Positions 47,628-61,009 are shown, counted from the first letter of the stretch. The stretch is DNA of 64,000 nucleotides from Struthidea cinerea (GCA_013397865.1 VZTI01004947.1:2409937-2473936); one strand, 5' to 3'. Numbers and translations: made by a program. The notes: a model not told the origin generated them from the letters alone.

Positions 47628-48810
47628 ACGGGGCTCGCGGAGTTTGGGGGAAAACCCCTCCAGCTCAGCCCACACTGCAAGGGCTGCAGGGGGGGCTGGG
47701 GTGGCCCGTGGGTTGCTGTGGCCCTGCCATGGGGCACACGGTGGTGGCACGGGGGTGGCAGTGGGGGGACAGGAGGGTTGCGCCGCTGTGGGGCAGGGAA
47801 TGGGGCAAGCGGTGGGGTGGGATGGGGCTGGGAGGCAGCGGGTGCTGCACCCACATCCCACTGAGTCCTTCTGGACTCGCCGGAGCTCACCCGTGCAGGT
47901 GAGAGCTCAGGGAAGGAGCCAGGTCGTCAGGTTGTGACTCCGTGGCTGTACCTCCCTCGAGGATGAACACAGCCAGGGCACTGGATCCAGCCCTGATTCC
48001 AGCCTGTTTCATCTATATCCCCATCCTCACAAATCTGGAGGGTCAGCATCCCTGTGACAGCATCCCTGGGATCAGCGCCCCTGGAACAGCACCCCGGAGA
48101 AGTGCATCCCTGGTGCCTCCAGCACAAGCTGGGGAGCCAGGATCAGGGTTTCCCAGAGCTGAAGGGAAGATCCTTCCCCTGCGGGACAGCCCCGACATCA
48201 CCTGCTCTGCATCCCTGCGGGGAAATGGGGGTGAGGAATGGCACAGCCGGCCTCACTCACATCACCCATCCCCAAAACAGCCGTCCCCTGTGCCGGGGGC
48301 ACGGCAAGTGGGCAGGCAGTGCTGGCAGCACTGGGGCACCCCCAGGATCAACCTTATCCTGGCTAACAGACCATCGGGATCCTGGCAGCATCCCGGCCTC
48401 GGTATGGGATGGGGACAGGGATGGGGACCCCACGGCCCCACAGTTATGTGACTTCTCTCTGGCTTTCTGTCAGGCACAGTCTGGATCTGGCCATTTCTGT
48501 TTGGGGATGTCAGGAGCGAAAAAAGCCCAGGCTAAAGCTCCCAGCAATGGGAGATACCAGAGCAGGAAATTAATGTTAATTAATTCATAATGACGCTGAG
48601 ATAGTGATACCAGATGCTTCAAAAGTCCAACGGGGGAATCTGAAAGAGCTTTGTAAGAAATCCATCGCCCACCGGCAGTCCTGCCTGGCTGCAAGCTGGG
48701 AACAAGGGAGTGAGCTGGGAACTGGGATCAAGCAGGGACTGGAGGACCAAGCCAGAAGTAGGGAACAAGCTAGGAAGGAGTCAGGAGTGGTGAAAGAGGG
48801 GCACATCCCT

Positions 48811-48868
48811 GTGAGGTGACAAGCCCACAGTCACCCAGAGCTGTGGAGAGCAGCACTGGGACCCCCCT
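48811..48868 (+). repeat. Possible MIR-like fragment
   Basis: The run GAGGTGACAAGCCCACAGTC, then ACCCAGAGCTG and AGAGCAGCACTGGGACCC, resembles in order the MIR segment that normally reads 'gcccaaggtcacacagc' followed by 'ggcagagc'. Identity is modest, so this is tentative. Confidence 0.3.
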
Positions 48869-50990
48869 GCCACCCGGCACCACCTTTCTCCCTTCCACCC
48901 CAACTCAGAAGGTGGAGTGGAGCTGGAGTGACAAGACACCCACCGTGCTCCACTCCCCGAGGCACAAGGGCTTCCCTTAATGCTCGTGAGCCCCTCAATG
49001 CTCATTTTTTTTTCTCTCCTTTCCTCCATTTCAGGCACACCAGATTCGGGGCAGGTGGTCGGGTGTGCACTGGGGCACTCAGGGGGCCTGCAGGGGGATG
49101 GAGGGACAGGCTCATGACCTGGGACAGGAACACAGGTCCTTTGCCAGCCAGTGCCCCCACACTCGGAGGGCCATTTCTCCCTCCTCATCCATGTGAGCCA
49201 GCCCTCGCCCTGCTCTGCCAAACCCAAACCAAGCTGCACTTTAGCCAAGGGGTGTAAAACAGCCTAGAAAGCGGCTTGAGCCCGGTGCCACCTGCCCAGG
49301 GCTGGGGACCCCAGAGCCAGAGCCGGGAAGGGTGCAACCATGAACTCTGCAAAAACCACAGGCAAACCCCTGGGCTTGGAGCTGTTTGCCCTGACAGGGG
49401 GGATTATGCTGCTTCCCACAGTGACACCACAGCACCTGCACCCAGGGGGGACCCTCAGAACGGGGACTGAGTGAGGCGGCCGAGGCCATGCAAGGCCTGG
49501 CAGTGGCAGAGCAGGGTGGCACGGCCGGGGCACAGCGCTGCCATCGCTGCTTACATAAGGTGTCCCTTAAGGTGTGTCCGAGTGCCACGCACCCGAGCAG
49601 CGACAGGAGAGCGGGACAGATCCAGCCCTCCGGCAACCCCTCACAGGGACAGCACTCCCGCTCTTTCTGGAGACAGCACCCCCAAAACTGCCAGCCTGGC
49701 TTCCTTCCCCCTGCACAGAGGGTGGCTGAGGCTCCCGTGTCTCTCAAGCACATTCACACCCTAAAAGCCCCTAAAAGCTGACAGGAATTGGGTGGAAATG
49801 ACGGGTTTCAGCTTGCGGTGCAGTTCCCCCAACAGCTCCTCCGAAGTTTATCCGCAGCAGGAACGGTTTCTACGGCGCTGCCGGTGAAGCCGCCCCAGCA
49901 AGCGGGGAGAGGGGAAAACCCCACTGGGAGCACCACGGAAAACCACAGAGCACCACAGCCGAGGCCGCCAAAATCTCACCCCAGCTGGTCCTGAGGGGCT
50001 TGCCATAAATCCCCGGGTCATTCCAGGGCTAAGGAATAAACTACTTTGACTTCACAGGTAAAGCAACTCTTTTGGCTAAAGAGCAGCAGAGGCAACACGG
50101 GATTTCAAAGTGCGTTTTGGATCAGAGGCAAGAAATAAAGTGGCCTTTACGGTGCCTTCCCCAGCAAAGCCGCAGCTTTATTAAGCTTATCTGGCATGGA
50201 TGGGAACGCTCGCTGTTATTCCAGGCCTGAAAAGAGCAAGCAAGGATTTTTTTTTTTTTTTTTAATTTTGTATAGTCTTGTTTTCCTTATTTTCTGGTGG
50301 CTTCATTGCTTTGTGCTCACACAAAGGGAATTTCACCTGCTGTTCCAAAGAAAAGGCCCTGGAAAGTTTTGCGGAGTAGGCGATGAGGGGAAGAAGGTTT
50401 ATGGAAGCAAAACGAGTTGTTGCAGGGTTTGTTGTGGATTTTTTTTCACAGTGACCTGTTAAACATCCCCAGCTCTTGCTGCTTTCAGAAGACCTGGCAC
50501 CAACATGTGAGTCCCCTGTCCCTACCAGTGTCACCCCTGGGATGGCAGTGGGAAGGTCTCAGAAATTGGGGTTGATTTGGGGTGCAGAGGGAAGGCAGCG
50601 GGACCGCTTCCCATCTTTTCCACAGGCAAAGTCACGCCACGCTTTCTAAGAACAGGAAAGAAAAAATCCAGCCCTCGTTTGCTGACACCACAGCAAAACA
50701 GGTGGTTCAAAATCACAAGTGCAAGGGGGGGAGAAGAAAACCTATTTGGTGATTTTGTGCTCATATTCATTGCAAAACTGTCCGGGAATGCTGCTAAATA
50801 CACACCATTTTCCCTTCTCACACTCTTTGCTCTATAATTAAGAGAGACTTCTAAAAATACAAACGGCCTCGAGCACCCAGTGAAGGCGTGCAGGTGCTGC
50901 TAACTGGAGGCACTTTAGTACAGCTCATTTTCTGGACAATTTTACTCGCCTGGCTCGTGCTCAGCGCCGATACTATTACAGTGATGCAAT

Positions 50991-50991
<1 letters not shown>

Positions 50992-51023
<32 letters not shown>

Positions 51024-51264
51024 GTGGTCGGCTCGCTCGGCTTTCTCCCTGCGCTTTGCAGTTTGCCTTCGAAGCCCCCCCAGCCCCGCAGCTCCCGGGC
51101 TCACCCCAAGCGTGTCCCCGCCGGCGGGGCCCGGGGAGCTGGGGATAAGAGGGTCAGGCGGGTGTGTGTTACACCAGCGTGTGAATATCCCTGTGTGGGC
51201 ATGGAGGGGCATAACCCCGCATGGGCACTGCCCAAAACAACCGGTGTGCAAAAGTTTTGGGTGA
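50992..51264 (+). other. ORF with signal-peptide-like start; probably not a gene
   Basis: The 90-codon frame starts with Met, ten leucines from the CTG repeat, then PWSARSAFS, which looks like a signal peptide with a plausible cleavage region. It has an A at -3 and lies at the edge of a CpG-rich region. Nothing downstream resembles a known domain, the rest is proline- and glycine-rich frame noise, and no good plus-strand donor was found in frame. The simplest reading is a chance product of the trinucleotide repeat. Confidence 0.12.
50993..51022 (+). repeat. (TGC)10 trinucleotide repeat
   Basis: Ten perfect TGC units. Read from the ATG at 50992 they encode ten leucines; in the next frame they encode cysteines. 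The tract is pure and thus likely to vary in length between individuals. Confidence 0.95.
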
Positions 51265-51660
51265 GGAAGCGAGCTGGCCGGGGAAAGCGAGCGGAGGGGA
51301 GCAGGAGCACGGAGAGGAACCCAAAAGGCAGCAGCAAACGCTCAGTGCTGGCTGGGCAGGGAGGGGGCCCACGGCACTGGCACGGTGACGCCGCTTGGCA
51401 AAACATCCCTCCCAACCTGGCATTTGGGGCACAGGGGTGAGGGGGAACCTCCCCCGTGGAGCTGCCGCTGCGAAACTTCCCCGTCTTATTTCTCCATTAG
51501 GGCTGCAATAGGTGGAAGTGATTGACTCACTATGAGACTGCTGTTTTTGCCTCTGACTTGGGATTAAGACGGAGCTGGAGGAGCGGAGGAGCCGTCGTCG
51601 GCAGGCACCGGAGCCGGCACTTACCTCTCACTGCATCCAGCCCCTCCGGCCGTGGGGCTG
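51035..51660. promoter_or_regulatory. CpG-rich region, possible distal promoter
   Basis: Raised CpG is seen at about 51035-51140 (CCGCCGGCGGGG), 51270-51400 and 51570-51660 (GAGCCGTCGTCGGC). A full-consensus minus-strand splice donor lies at its right part (51625). This would suit a distal first exon of KCNJ12, 27 kb upstream of the coding exon. The region also holds a (TGC)10 tract at its left edge. Confidence 0.4.
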
Positions 51661-51760
51661 CAGTTCCTGGAGAGTTAGCTGGCAGGGGACCCCACATCCA
51701 CTCGGGTTTCTCCCAGGACCGACGTTCGGCTGCTGCTTCTTAGGCACAGACCCAACCCCT
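51625..51760 (-). other. Candidate distal 5' exon ending in a strong donor
   Basis: The minus strand reads CAGTGAGAG then GTAAGTGCC, with the GT at 51624-51623, a consensus donor. The upstream limit is unknown; about 135 bases of unique sequence separate it from a long homopolymer tract. It has the orientation expected of a KCNJ12 leader exon. It could also belong to another minus-strand transcript. Confidence 0.3.
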
Positions 51761-51786
51761 CCATTCCAACCACAGGGAAAAAATAT

Positions 51787-51821
51787 ATGTTCTTCCAAAA
51801 GAAAAAAAAAAAATTAAAANC

Positions 51822-51860
<39 letters not shown>

Positions 51861-51884
51861 GAGATAAAAAAAAAAAAAAAAAAA
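51787..51884. repeat. Long A-rich homopolymer tract with one N
   Basis: Nearly 100 bases of A on the plus strand, broken by TT, one N at 51820, CC and GAGGGAGAT. It could be an expanded low-complexity tract or the tail of an old retroposed copy, but the sequence before it shows no recognisable retrogene. The N suggests uncertain length. Confidence 0.9.
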
Positions 51885-52240
51885 ACACAAACAAAAAACC
51901 CACGCTTTTTTTCTTGGTTTGGTTTCCCCGTGGAGAAAAAAAGAAAAATAGATAAATCCCAGCGACCAAGAGATCCAGACTCAGGTGAATTTAGCTTCAA
52001 ACTCCCTCTGCGCTTTCAGAGCCTTCACCCTCAAATGGGCTCTGGAAGATGCTGGGGGACCCATCGTTGCCAAAGTGTCATCAAATATCCTTCGGGCTCA
52101 ACTCCGCTCCTGCCCGGGGAGGGTGGACTTCTTCCCTTCTTCCCTGCTTGCTGCGTGCTGTGGAGTTGGCAGGGACCTGCCTGTTCCAGCCTCAGCGTGG
52201 AGGGCGGGTGGGTTGGTTGGTTGATGTGGGTTGGTTTTCT

Positions 52241-52257
52241 TTTTTTTTTTTTTTTTT
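52241..52257. repeat. Poly(T) run
   Basis: Seventeen T after a TTGG-rich lead-in. It is simple sequence without further features. Confidence 0.9.
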
Positions 52258-52523
52258 CTCGCCGCTATTGGTTTTCTTGCTATCTGATCCTGAGCGAGCG
52301 CTGCAGCTCGCCGCTTCCCTGCTTTTTTCCCCCCAGCTCCCAGGCTTTTGACAGGGAATGAAACACAGACACCCAGTGAGACAGGCTCCGGCTTCTACAA
52401 AGCTCCACTCCCTCCTGCTGCCTTTGTCCGCGAACAGCAACTCCTCCAACTCTGCCCGTAGACACGAGGGAACCTCTGCATCAGCACTTTCCTAATGGCT
52501 GCTTCGCCCCAGCCCTTCGGCCC

Positions 52524-52544
52524 TTCTTCTTCTTCTTCTTCTTC
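52524..52544. repeat. (TTC)7 trinucleotide repeat
   Basis: Seven perfect TTC units, read in other frames as serine or leucine runs. It is a microsatellite within a C/T-rich stretch. Confidence 0.9.
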
Positions 52545-55500
52545 CTCGCTTCCTCTCCTCTACCTTGATGGCTTCCGCTTGCTTTTTCTAGCCCGGCCCC
52601 GGCTCCGACAACCACAGCCACAGGGAAGCAACAACCCTTTCCCGATGGATCCATCTCAGCTCCCCCGCGCCGGCGGCTGCGGTCGGGGGGTAGTGGCCCC
52701 GCAGTCCATCACCGTCCTTCCTGGGCACCTTCCATGAAAAATCAATGCTGGGGACAGCGTCCCTGAAGGCTTCACTTTGGGCTGGTTTAAGGGGCAGGGG
52801 GCTGCGTGTGTGGAGAGGAGCCGGGGGCAGAGGGAGGGCTGAGAATTGGAGCCACTTCTTTTTATTGCAGGCAGGGATTATTTTTATTTTTTTTTAAAGG
52901 TTGACTGGAGTCCAAGTTTGTTTCTTTGGTAGTGAGCATTATTTTAAGCCATTTGGGAGGCTTTGGGTGTCTCCAGGTCACCCTGTCCTTATAATAGCGA
53001 GGCCTTTTTGGAGAGGGTCAAAGTGAAACCTTGCTCCGGCAGCCTCTTTCCCCCGCGGAGGGGAGCGGGAGGCACAGGGATGCTGCAGTGGGCTCACAAC
53101 CTCGGCTGGCTCCCAGCCAGAGGGAGATGCAAACCAGCCACCGTCTGTAATTTTTGCTACACTTCCTCCACACTCGGTCACTTGCGAGATCCCAGGGCTG
53201 CTGCCTGCTCCTTTTTTGGGGATTCACAGGCTTTGTTCAAAAAAAAAAAAAAAAATCACAGCCAGGAGACCTCCAGCCTTGCCAGCGATGCTCGGCACTG
53301 CTCAGCGTGGCTGTCACGAGCTGGCAGGTCACAGAGAAACCATAAAGCCCCTCAGAACACAGCACATGGAGAGGCTGCCTCCCCACCTGCCCTTTGGCAG
53401 TCTCGTCCTCACTCTTCCTTGTCTCCCACCACAAGTTTGGGATGAGCAACTCCTCCCTCTCCCCTTCAACAGCATCCTGGAGCAGCGACTCTCCTGGTGC
53501 CCAGCTCCCATCCTCTCCCGACACAGAGATGGAGCATTGTTCCCTCACTGCTCCCAAACACCCCAAACTCCAGAGCACCTCAGGGCGATGCTCCCAGTTC
53601 TGCCTCCACTCCCCTCTCCACATTGGCTTGTCCTCTCTCACCCCATTCCACAAACCTCAGAAACGCTGAAATGCTGGGATGAAAAGCACTGCAGGGCCTT
53701 GCCCTGGCCCTGGTGGATACTCAGTTAACTGCAAGAATTTGGGGTTTGCAGATCAGAGGGCACACCAGCTCACACACTTGGCATCGGGGTCTCGTGCAAG
53801 ACCACCCAGGGCCAACCTGACCCCAAAACACTGCTCCTTTCTGTCTGTCAGGCAGCCCCCCACACCCCAGTTTGCTCCTCCCTGATGCCTCCTCTCCTTT
53901 ACCCCACCATGCTCATGGAAAGCTTCCCAAATCCCTCCCTGCCCCGATGCCCAGCCAGAGGTGCCAGACCAAAGTTCCTCACACTCCCTTCACAAATAGA
54001 CACAATTAATGCACCCAAAGATTGGCTGCAGAGCTGGGGTGGGAGACTGACCATGGGCCAGGGGCACCCCTGGGGTGAGAGGAGCAGCTTCAGGGTCCCC
54101 AGTCCAAGACTGGGGCTGGCTGGGAGGGTTGGGTAGAGCTGGGCAGCCACAACTGGCAAGGTTGGTGTTCCCATCACCTGGCCATGCTGGTGGCTTACCC
54201 CTCTCTCCCCAGTTTGCTACATGAAATGCAATTGAATAGCCTGGGACTTCCATCCCAGTAATCCCCAGATTCCCTCTGCTTTTGGGGAGAAGTTCCCCAT
54301 GTTTTCCCATCAGGGCTGGGGAGAAGCATGGAGAAGCTCGTTATCCCCTTCTGTCGGCACAGCCCTGGGGACCCCCGTGTCCCGTGGGCTCCCAGCCAGG
54401 GAACAGCTGCAGCCAAGATCCAACCTCCCCCTGCCCCTGGCCACGCGTGGCCACTCTTTTAGGAATTGTCCAAGTGTGGGAAGGAGGATGGGGGGGGGAA
54501 ATGAGGGGTGCACCCAGCGAGGTTGAGCCCCTTCCGAGCACCCGCAGTGCGGCTGCGCAGGGCCACGAGCAAGTCAGCACTGAGCCATTAGGGCTAATTT
54601 AATCAAGACGGATGGCCCGATTGGAGGGCTGCCGTCCATAAATCCCCCACTCCCGCTGCATTAGTGTCAGGGCTCCCAGAGGAAGAGGCCGAGGGGGAGG
54701 CGCGGGGGAGCGGGGATGGGGAAACGTGCTAAGTCACCCGTCCTCCCGATGGCACGGGGCCGCTCGGATCGGGTGCCACCACCCAGTCCCGCGCACCGTG
54801 GGGACACAGCCCACCATCCTCCAGCCCTTCTAAAAGCCTAGCAGCTGGAGAGGGTGGGATTTCAAGCAAACTGGGTTTGCTGAACCCCAAAAGATGCAGG
54901 GTTGTTCACAAATCCCAGAGGGCAGGGGTTTGCTCCCATGGGAATCTTGCCCATTTGCTCCAGTGGGTTTTGCAGCAGGAGGAGGGTGGGGTGCTGGGGG
55001 GAATAGGCTGGGAACCCCATCGTAGGTCCCAGTGTGATAACTGGGACTCGGAAATACAAGCTGAGAAAGCCCCAAGGCTGATGGACGCAGCAGTGCAGTG
55101 AGACAGCCAAAACTCAAGCCACACCAGGCCACAACACCACTGCAGGATATCCCCATGGAATACCAGCTCCTCTCTCCCGGCACCCCATTCCCTTCCCACT
55201 TCTGCTCCTATAAAAGGCCATTTGCAGGCTCAGGGTTGCCATCTGATGACCCCAAACACGTCCCCCCCCCATCCACTGGGCACGGGCAGTGGGAGCCACA
55301 CGTGCCGCCGCGCCACACGAGCCAGCTCAGGAAACAAGCTCTCATCCCTCCAGGTTAAAAATAGCCGTGAGCTTTGCCATGGACACGCCTCGCCCTGACG
55401 CTCCGGCCGAGCTGGCTCCCGCCTCGCCTGCCCACCCAGCCCACTGAGCTGCCAGCCGAAAACCGGCCGTGGGGAAGGGTCCGGTCGGCTGCCGCCATCT

Positions 55501-58348
55501 GCTCCGGGCGCTGGCAGCGCCGTCGGGGCGGGATGCCGGCTCTGCCAGGCCGCACTGTTGGCCAGCGAAGGGATGCAGAGGGCCAAGTCCTGGTGGGATT
55601 TGGGAAGACAACGGGCCAGGGGATGCGGCAGACGGATGGCAGTACGGCATGGGTTTGTGGGCACCGCTCTCGCCCCAGAGCGCTCGTGGAGATTGTGTGG
55701 TTGCTTGACAAGGGGGAAAGCAGGGGTGATAGCCCAGTGCAGAAGAAAAGATATTTGTGTGATGGGGATGGGGGGTTACCAGGGGATCTCAGCCTGGGAG
55801 AGGAGTTGAGGATGTCCAGGAGCAGTTGGATAATGGAGAGAGGGATGCTCAGACCTATCCTCCATGTCCAGAGCATTTCAAGGGCTGTGTTGACACACAG
55901 GGAGGGAGCACAACCAAAATAGCTCAGGGAGGTTGACCCCAGGGCATGAGGAGCAGTGAACTGTGGCACTGCCACGGATTTATCTGGAAATAGAGGAGTG
56001 CACATCCCTGTGCACCTCCGGTTTCTGGCTGTGCTTCAGTGAGACCAGGAGGGAGGGAGGGAGAGCAGGGCAGGAGCCCAACTGCTGGCAGGAGGAGCAC
56101 AGCAGCTGAGGTCAGTGATTGTGGTGCTTTTATGGCATCACCAGCAAGGTCCTGGGGACCAGAAACTGCTGATGGGGGCAAGAACTGACCACTGCCATGC
56201 AGGGATGTGGAGGGGCTCTCCATAGGTTGGTTGCACCATGCCCAGCAGATCTCACTCTCTTGGGTCAGCACCTTTGTATCCACTCACCCAGGAAAGAAAA
56301 GCAAAGGCAGGACTGGGCCTGAGGAGCCAGGAGCAATAAACTGTTCCATGAAAAGCTATGGAGCAGGTGAGCCATTTCTCCCCAGAATGGCTAGCACAGG
56401 GAAAAAAAAAGACATTTGTATTTCTGCCAGTTGACAAAATGAAATGCCACTTGTAGCCAGTGAAACTCTGCAGATTTTGCTAATAAAGGATTGCTCCATC
56501 CAGCTTCCAGCTGGATTCCAGCCCCAGCCACAACACGGACACTGGCAGCGTCCCCCGTCGCATCCCAGCACCGGTGCCACACCACGGGCTTGGGCTCACT
56601 GCAAACCCAAGCGCTGCCCCACAGCAGGGACACAGATCCCATTGCCAGCTTTGCTCCCACCTTTGCTTCCCTGTGTTTGCCCTGGGGACCGTGCTGCTGG
56701 GATAGCACCGTGTCCCTTGGGAGGCTCTAACGTATCTTAGGAAATTTTCCCATTCTATTCAGCCTAATTTCACCCATTAGAGCTTGTTTCAGCAGGGTCC
56801 CGAGGGAATGTCTCTCCCCAGCATCCTCCTCTGACTCTTCCTCCGCTTCTCTCCTCCTTCATGTGCACACAGCTCACCTCAGGATGGCTCAGCCTTGCTC
56901 CACCATGAGCAGTGCTGGTCCAAACAACCATATCCTCCATAAAACATGCCCCAACACAATTCCAGAGGATTTCCCACCTGGTCATGATGCACTTTTTAGG
57001 AGCTGAAAGGTGCTGACCCTGCCCTGCTGCACACAGAGAGGTCCAGCCCACAGACAAACACTTGAGGAGATCTTGGCCATTGCATTTCGTCATGGCCAGA
57101 GATGGGAGCCTGCTCCTTATCCCCAGCTGAAAAATAAAAAAAGAGCCAGTTTGGGAAAACCGTGCACCCTCAGCATGTCACCACTCCAAGACCAGGCCAG
57201 AGACTCTGTCACTCTGGGATTCTGACTGGAAAAAACATGATAAAGCAGGAGGAAAGCAGCTTATCTGCTGCTGTCATGGCCTGCAGTGTTTGGGGGGAGG
57301 ATTTGGGGCAGCAGATGGGAATTCCTAGACTTTGTGCACAAGCCCAGTTCCAGCTCCATGGCCCGGGCCAGTTGGGATGAGCATAGCTTGGCTTTTTACC
57401 ATGGGATGCTCCAAAAGAAACAGCAAAGGGCAGCTCCCCTTGGGGCTCACAGCACCCAGGAGGAACCATGGAGCCCTTTCAGCTCTCCTCACTCCACGCC
57501 CAATGCTCAGCTCCCTTTTCCCTCATCCAAAGGGTGGATTATTTTAGGAAGGGAGGAGGAAAAAGCAGCAGTAATGAGCTGGCCGATGGCTGCTCACAGC
57601 AGAGCCCAGGCAGGCTGGACACCCTGGGGGTCAGACAGGCACCTCACACGACCCAGAGGTTTGGCTGCAGCCAAAGAGCCCAACTGGCTTCTTACATAAA
57701 CGACCTGAGGGCAGCGCCTTTGAGACCACCAGCGCAGGCAGCAGATGCTCCGAGGCCAAATCCACCCGGTCCCGGGCAGACGTCACCTAATCAGCACGTT
57801 GGCTTCTTCCCAAGGCAGTCTTGGGGCACACAGTAAATATCTTATGTAAGCACCTCTGGCCTGAGGCCGCATCCAGTTCAGCCATGTCACACAGCCATTC
57901 CCTCCTGGACAGAGGCACCAGGCGAGGCCTGAGGGGCCTGAAGGGGCTTTCCCCAGCACGGACCTGTCCGACCCCCGTGGTGACCCATCTCACAGCTTTG
58001 CCAGAGGAGGCTCCAGGAAAAACCCTGGTGGATGGAGAAGAATCGCCCATCCCCAGTGGCAAAAAAAGACAGAAGAAGGGGTCAAAATGACAAGTCACTT
58101 CTGCCCCCAAAATATTTGTCCTCCAGGACCTGGTAGCTGAGTACAGAGCTGGGAAGAGCCCAACAGCCCTCCCTACAAAGCCAGTGCTCCCAGCCTGGCT
58201 GGACCGTTAAGTCCCTTCAGTTGATGGAGACATCACACCAAGCCAGGAGACTCTGCCAGTGCTCAGCTCCCAGCAGGTGGGAAATTTCTCATCCCAGTCT
58301 CCCCTGTGGCAGGTTAGCCCCCAAATCTCTCAGCACTGCCAGAGACAT

Positions 58349-58366
58349 GAGAGAGAGAGAGAGAGA
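58349..58366. repeat. (GA)9 microsatellite
   Basis: Nine GA units, flanked by an imperfect extension on the left. Ordinary simple repeat. Confidence 0.9.
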
Positions 58367-61009
58367 CATTCCTCTTTGTCCTGAGCAGCCCCCTGGAGAC
58401 CATTGGAGTTGGGAGGCTGGAGAGTGCCCATGGATGGACATAGCTGGGGGTAAAACCAGCTGGGGCATTAGCAGGATGGATAACCAGTGAGCATCTTCAG
58501 CACTGAAGCATCTTCAGTCACTCTAGGCTGCTCAGTGAGGGGAAAACTATGGTGAGGACTGCACTGGCAGATACTGTTTCCTCCCTCTCTCTGGGCTCAC
58601 ATCTTCAAAGGGTTTACCCACAGTGGTTTTGGCCAAAGAAAATCCCAAATAAGTGGCCTCGAGCCTCACTACTGCCTTTACCTGTCAGCACCAGCCTTGG
58701 GGGACTTGCCCATCCATGGGACATCCCCTTCTGTGCCAAACCAGGTCACACGTGAGTTCGGTGGGTTCAGACATCAGCTGGAGGATGCTCAGAGGCACAG
58801 ACAGCAGGAGGCTGAGGGAGCAGACAGGACACGACCTGCCCTAGCCTCCTGCTCCTCTTTGACAGGTCACTTAAACACTGCAGCCACCGAAAACCCTCCC
58901 TGTCTTTTACAAGGGGCATTTCACACCCGCCCTCGCTGCTAAATAAAGCAGCCCCAGCGTTACTGCACCACCCGGGGCGGTCCTGGGCAGGGAGCAAGGT
59001 TAAATTCATCCCTGCAGAATCAGCACCAGCAGCTTCTCCATCAGCACTGGAGCTCCAGGCTGAGCCAGCCGTGCCACCGGGCTGGAGAGGAAAATAGAGG
59101 CAGACAGAGAATCTGGGTCTCTGTCGCTGCAGCTGGCAGAGGGGAACACATGCACAGATATTTGTGCTCTCCTGCTCTTGGCAAGGCCTCTTTGCCCATT
59201 GCTGGCAGCTCTCAGGGTTTGGGAAAGGGCAAACGGGTTGGACCAGCAGCTGCCTGTGGCAGCCCTCGGATCTGGGTGTGGCAGTAAAGGTAAAGCCTTA
59301 AGGATTGCTCAAGTCCTGTCCCCAAGCACGCAGCACTAAGTGACACTGGGCAGCTGCAGGTGCCAGAGGCAAGTGCTTGAAATTTACGGAGTGAACAAAG
59401 AGTCAAAACTGACACAAAACCCCCCAGTTTTCACCCTCTGCTCAAAGCCATGGGCAAGACCCGCACCAGACACCAGCACCGCGCCAGGGAAGCCAAGAGG
59501 CCAGTCTGAAATAGAGCTGCATTTTGGGATCACCGGCCTATGATGGGTTTTTGGAGGGTGGGGTCTTGGAAAATAGAGGTTCAGTAGTGGCCAGGGCCAG
59601 GTACATGAAAGGCTGAGCTATTCTCTGGGTTGTGGAGCAAAATAAAACTGTACATTCATGTGGAAACACATTACTTTTAAGTGAAAGACAAAATTATAAA
59701 GGTGTTTTTCCATGAGGCTCAAAGCAGTTTGTTCAATCCAAAAGGAACCAACTCCCCACCAGGTTGTTGCACTCATTAGTAAATCACAGTTCTCCTCTAG
59801 ATCATTTGAAAGACTTTTTCCAAAGCAGAAAAGGCAAAGCCCCACTGAAAAAAAACCCAAAAATTAATTTCCAAACAGAGCATTCTGACTCTTCCTGAAA
59901 ACTTCACATTTCCAAAAGCCAAGGTAAAGCACCGTGATCTTCCCAGTTGTTTCTCTCCCCCATTTTGTGCAATCACATGTAATTCCCGAGCTCTGCACGA
60001 GTTTGGGATGGGTGCCAGGCTCTGCAGTGCCAGTGCCGAGCACACGCAGCTGCCGGCACGCTCCGGATCAGAGCCACAGCTCGGCCGTAGGGACACAGCA
60101 CCCAGCACAGCCGAGGGCAGGGAGCTCCTAAAGGGGTGAGGAAATGCTCTTTCCCTTTTTCTGGGATGCTTATCCCTGTGGGGTGAGCCAGAGAATTCCA
60201 TTTGGGATGCGGGGGTGGCACAACAGATCCCATCAGGTGATACCTGCTGCTCCAGGATGCTCCAGTGCAGCAGCTTACAGAGACCAGGAAGGGTGATTCC
60301 CACATGGAGCTGCTGTGGAACTTCCTAAAGCCCCCCTTTTCAGAAGGGACCTGACTGCTCTGCCACGCACAGGGGGCACACGCACCTCGCACGGGGATGC
60401 CGAAGCAAGGAGCATTGCATAGGTGAGGTGGAATAACTAGGGAAGGTGTGATCCGGGTCTCTGGGAGGACAGGAAGCTCCTCCTGCTGCTAGAGCAGCCC
60501 ATGCCTCAAATCCAGCGCCACTGGGATGGCAATTTGGCTGTCACCAGCTGTAAATGCCCATGGCAGGGCAGAAGTTATCTATGCCTTCCCTAAGGACTGC
60601 AGCCAGCAGGAGGGCACTGCCCACCATGCCAGCACTTAAGAATTCCTTTCTTTTTTTCCTCTCTTCCCCTCCATTCTGGATGCTGGATGATAAAAGACAA
60701 AGCAGCAAAAATCTTCCCAGAGCCAAGTCCCAAGGGACCAGGACCCCCAAGCCCCCGCATCTCCCTGGATGTCAGCAAGCTTCCAGAGTAAATTTTTGGG
60801 TTGGTTTATCAGGGATCAAACTGTGCCTCTCCCCAGGGGATCTCCCACTTCTTCTCCATTAAGATAAAAAGGAGAAAAGTTTTAAAAGCCCTCTGTTTAA
60901 CAAGGCAGCTGCAGGGAGGCTACTCGACTGATTGAGTTTTTACCTGGTCCTTACAGGCAAGCTCAAGTACTTAACATAGAAATGAGGTTTAGTCACAGCG
61001 AGGCATTTG

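Larger units (their letters stand above)
24612..51625 (-). other. KCNJ12: Presumed KCNJ12 5' intron and upstream non-coding region
   Basis: No coding exon can be recognised between the KCNJ12 acceptor and the right-hand CpG-rich region. Because the coding exon has a clear acceptor, an intron must leave it to the right. In mammals the non-coding first exons of KCNJ12 lie tens of kilobases upstream, so much of this stretch is probably intron. Candidate exons, CpG-rich patches and repeats inside it are listed on their own lines. The right limit is set only by the last strong minus-strand donor and is uncertain. Confidence 0.4.

Noticed and set aside
51787..51884. Processed pseudogene tail
   Set aside because: The sequence in front of the A tract shows no similarity to a known mRNA, has a CpG-rich character and contains a minus-strand splice donor.
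51675..52000. Phe/Lys-rich ORFs across the poly(A) tract
   Set aside because: Low-complexity translation of a homopolymer that also contains an undetermined base.
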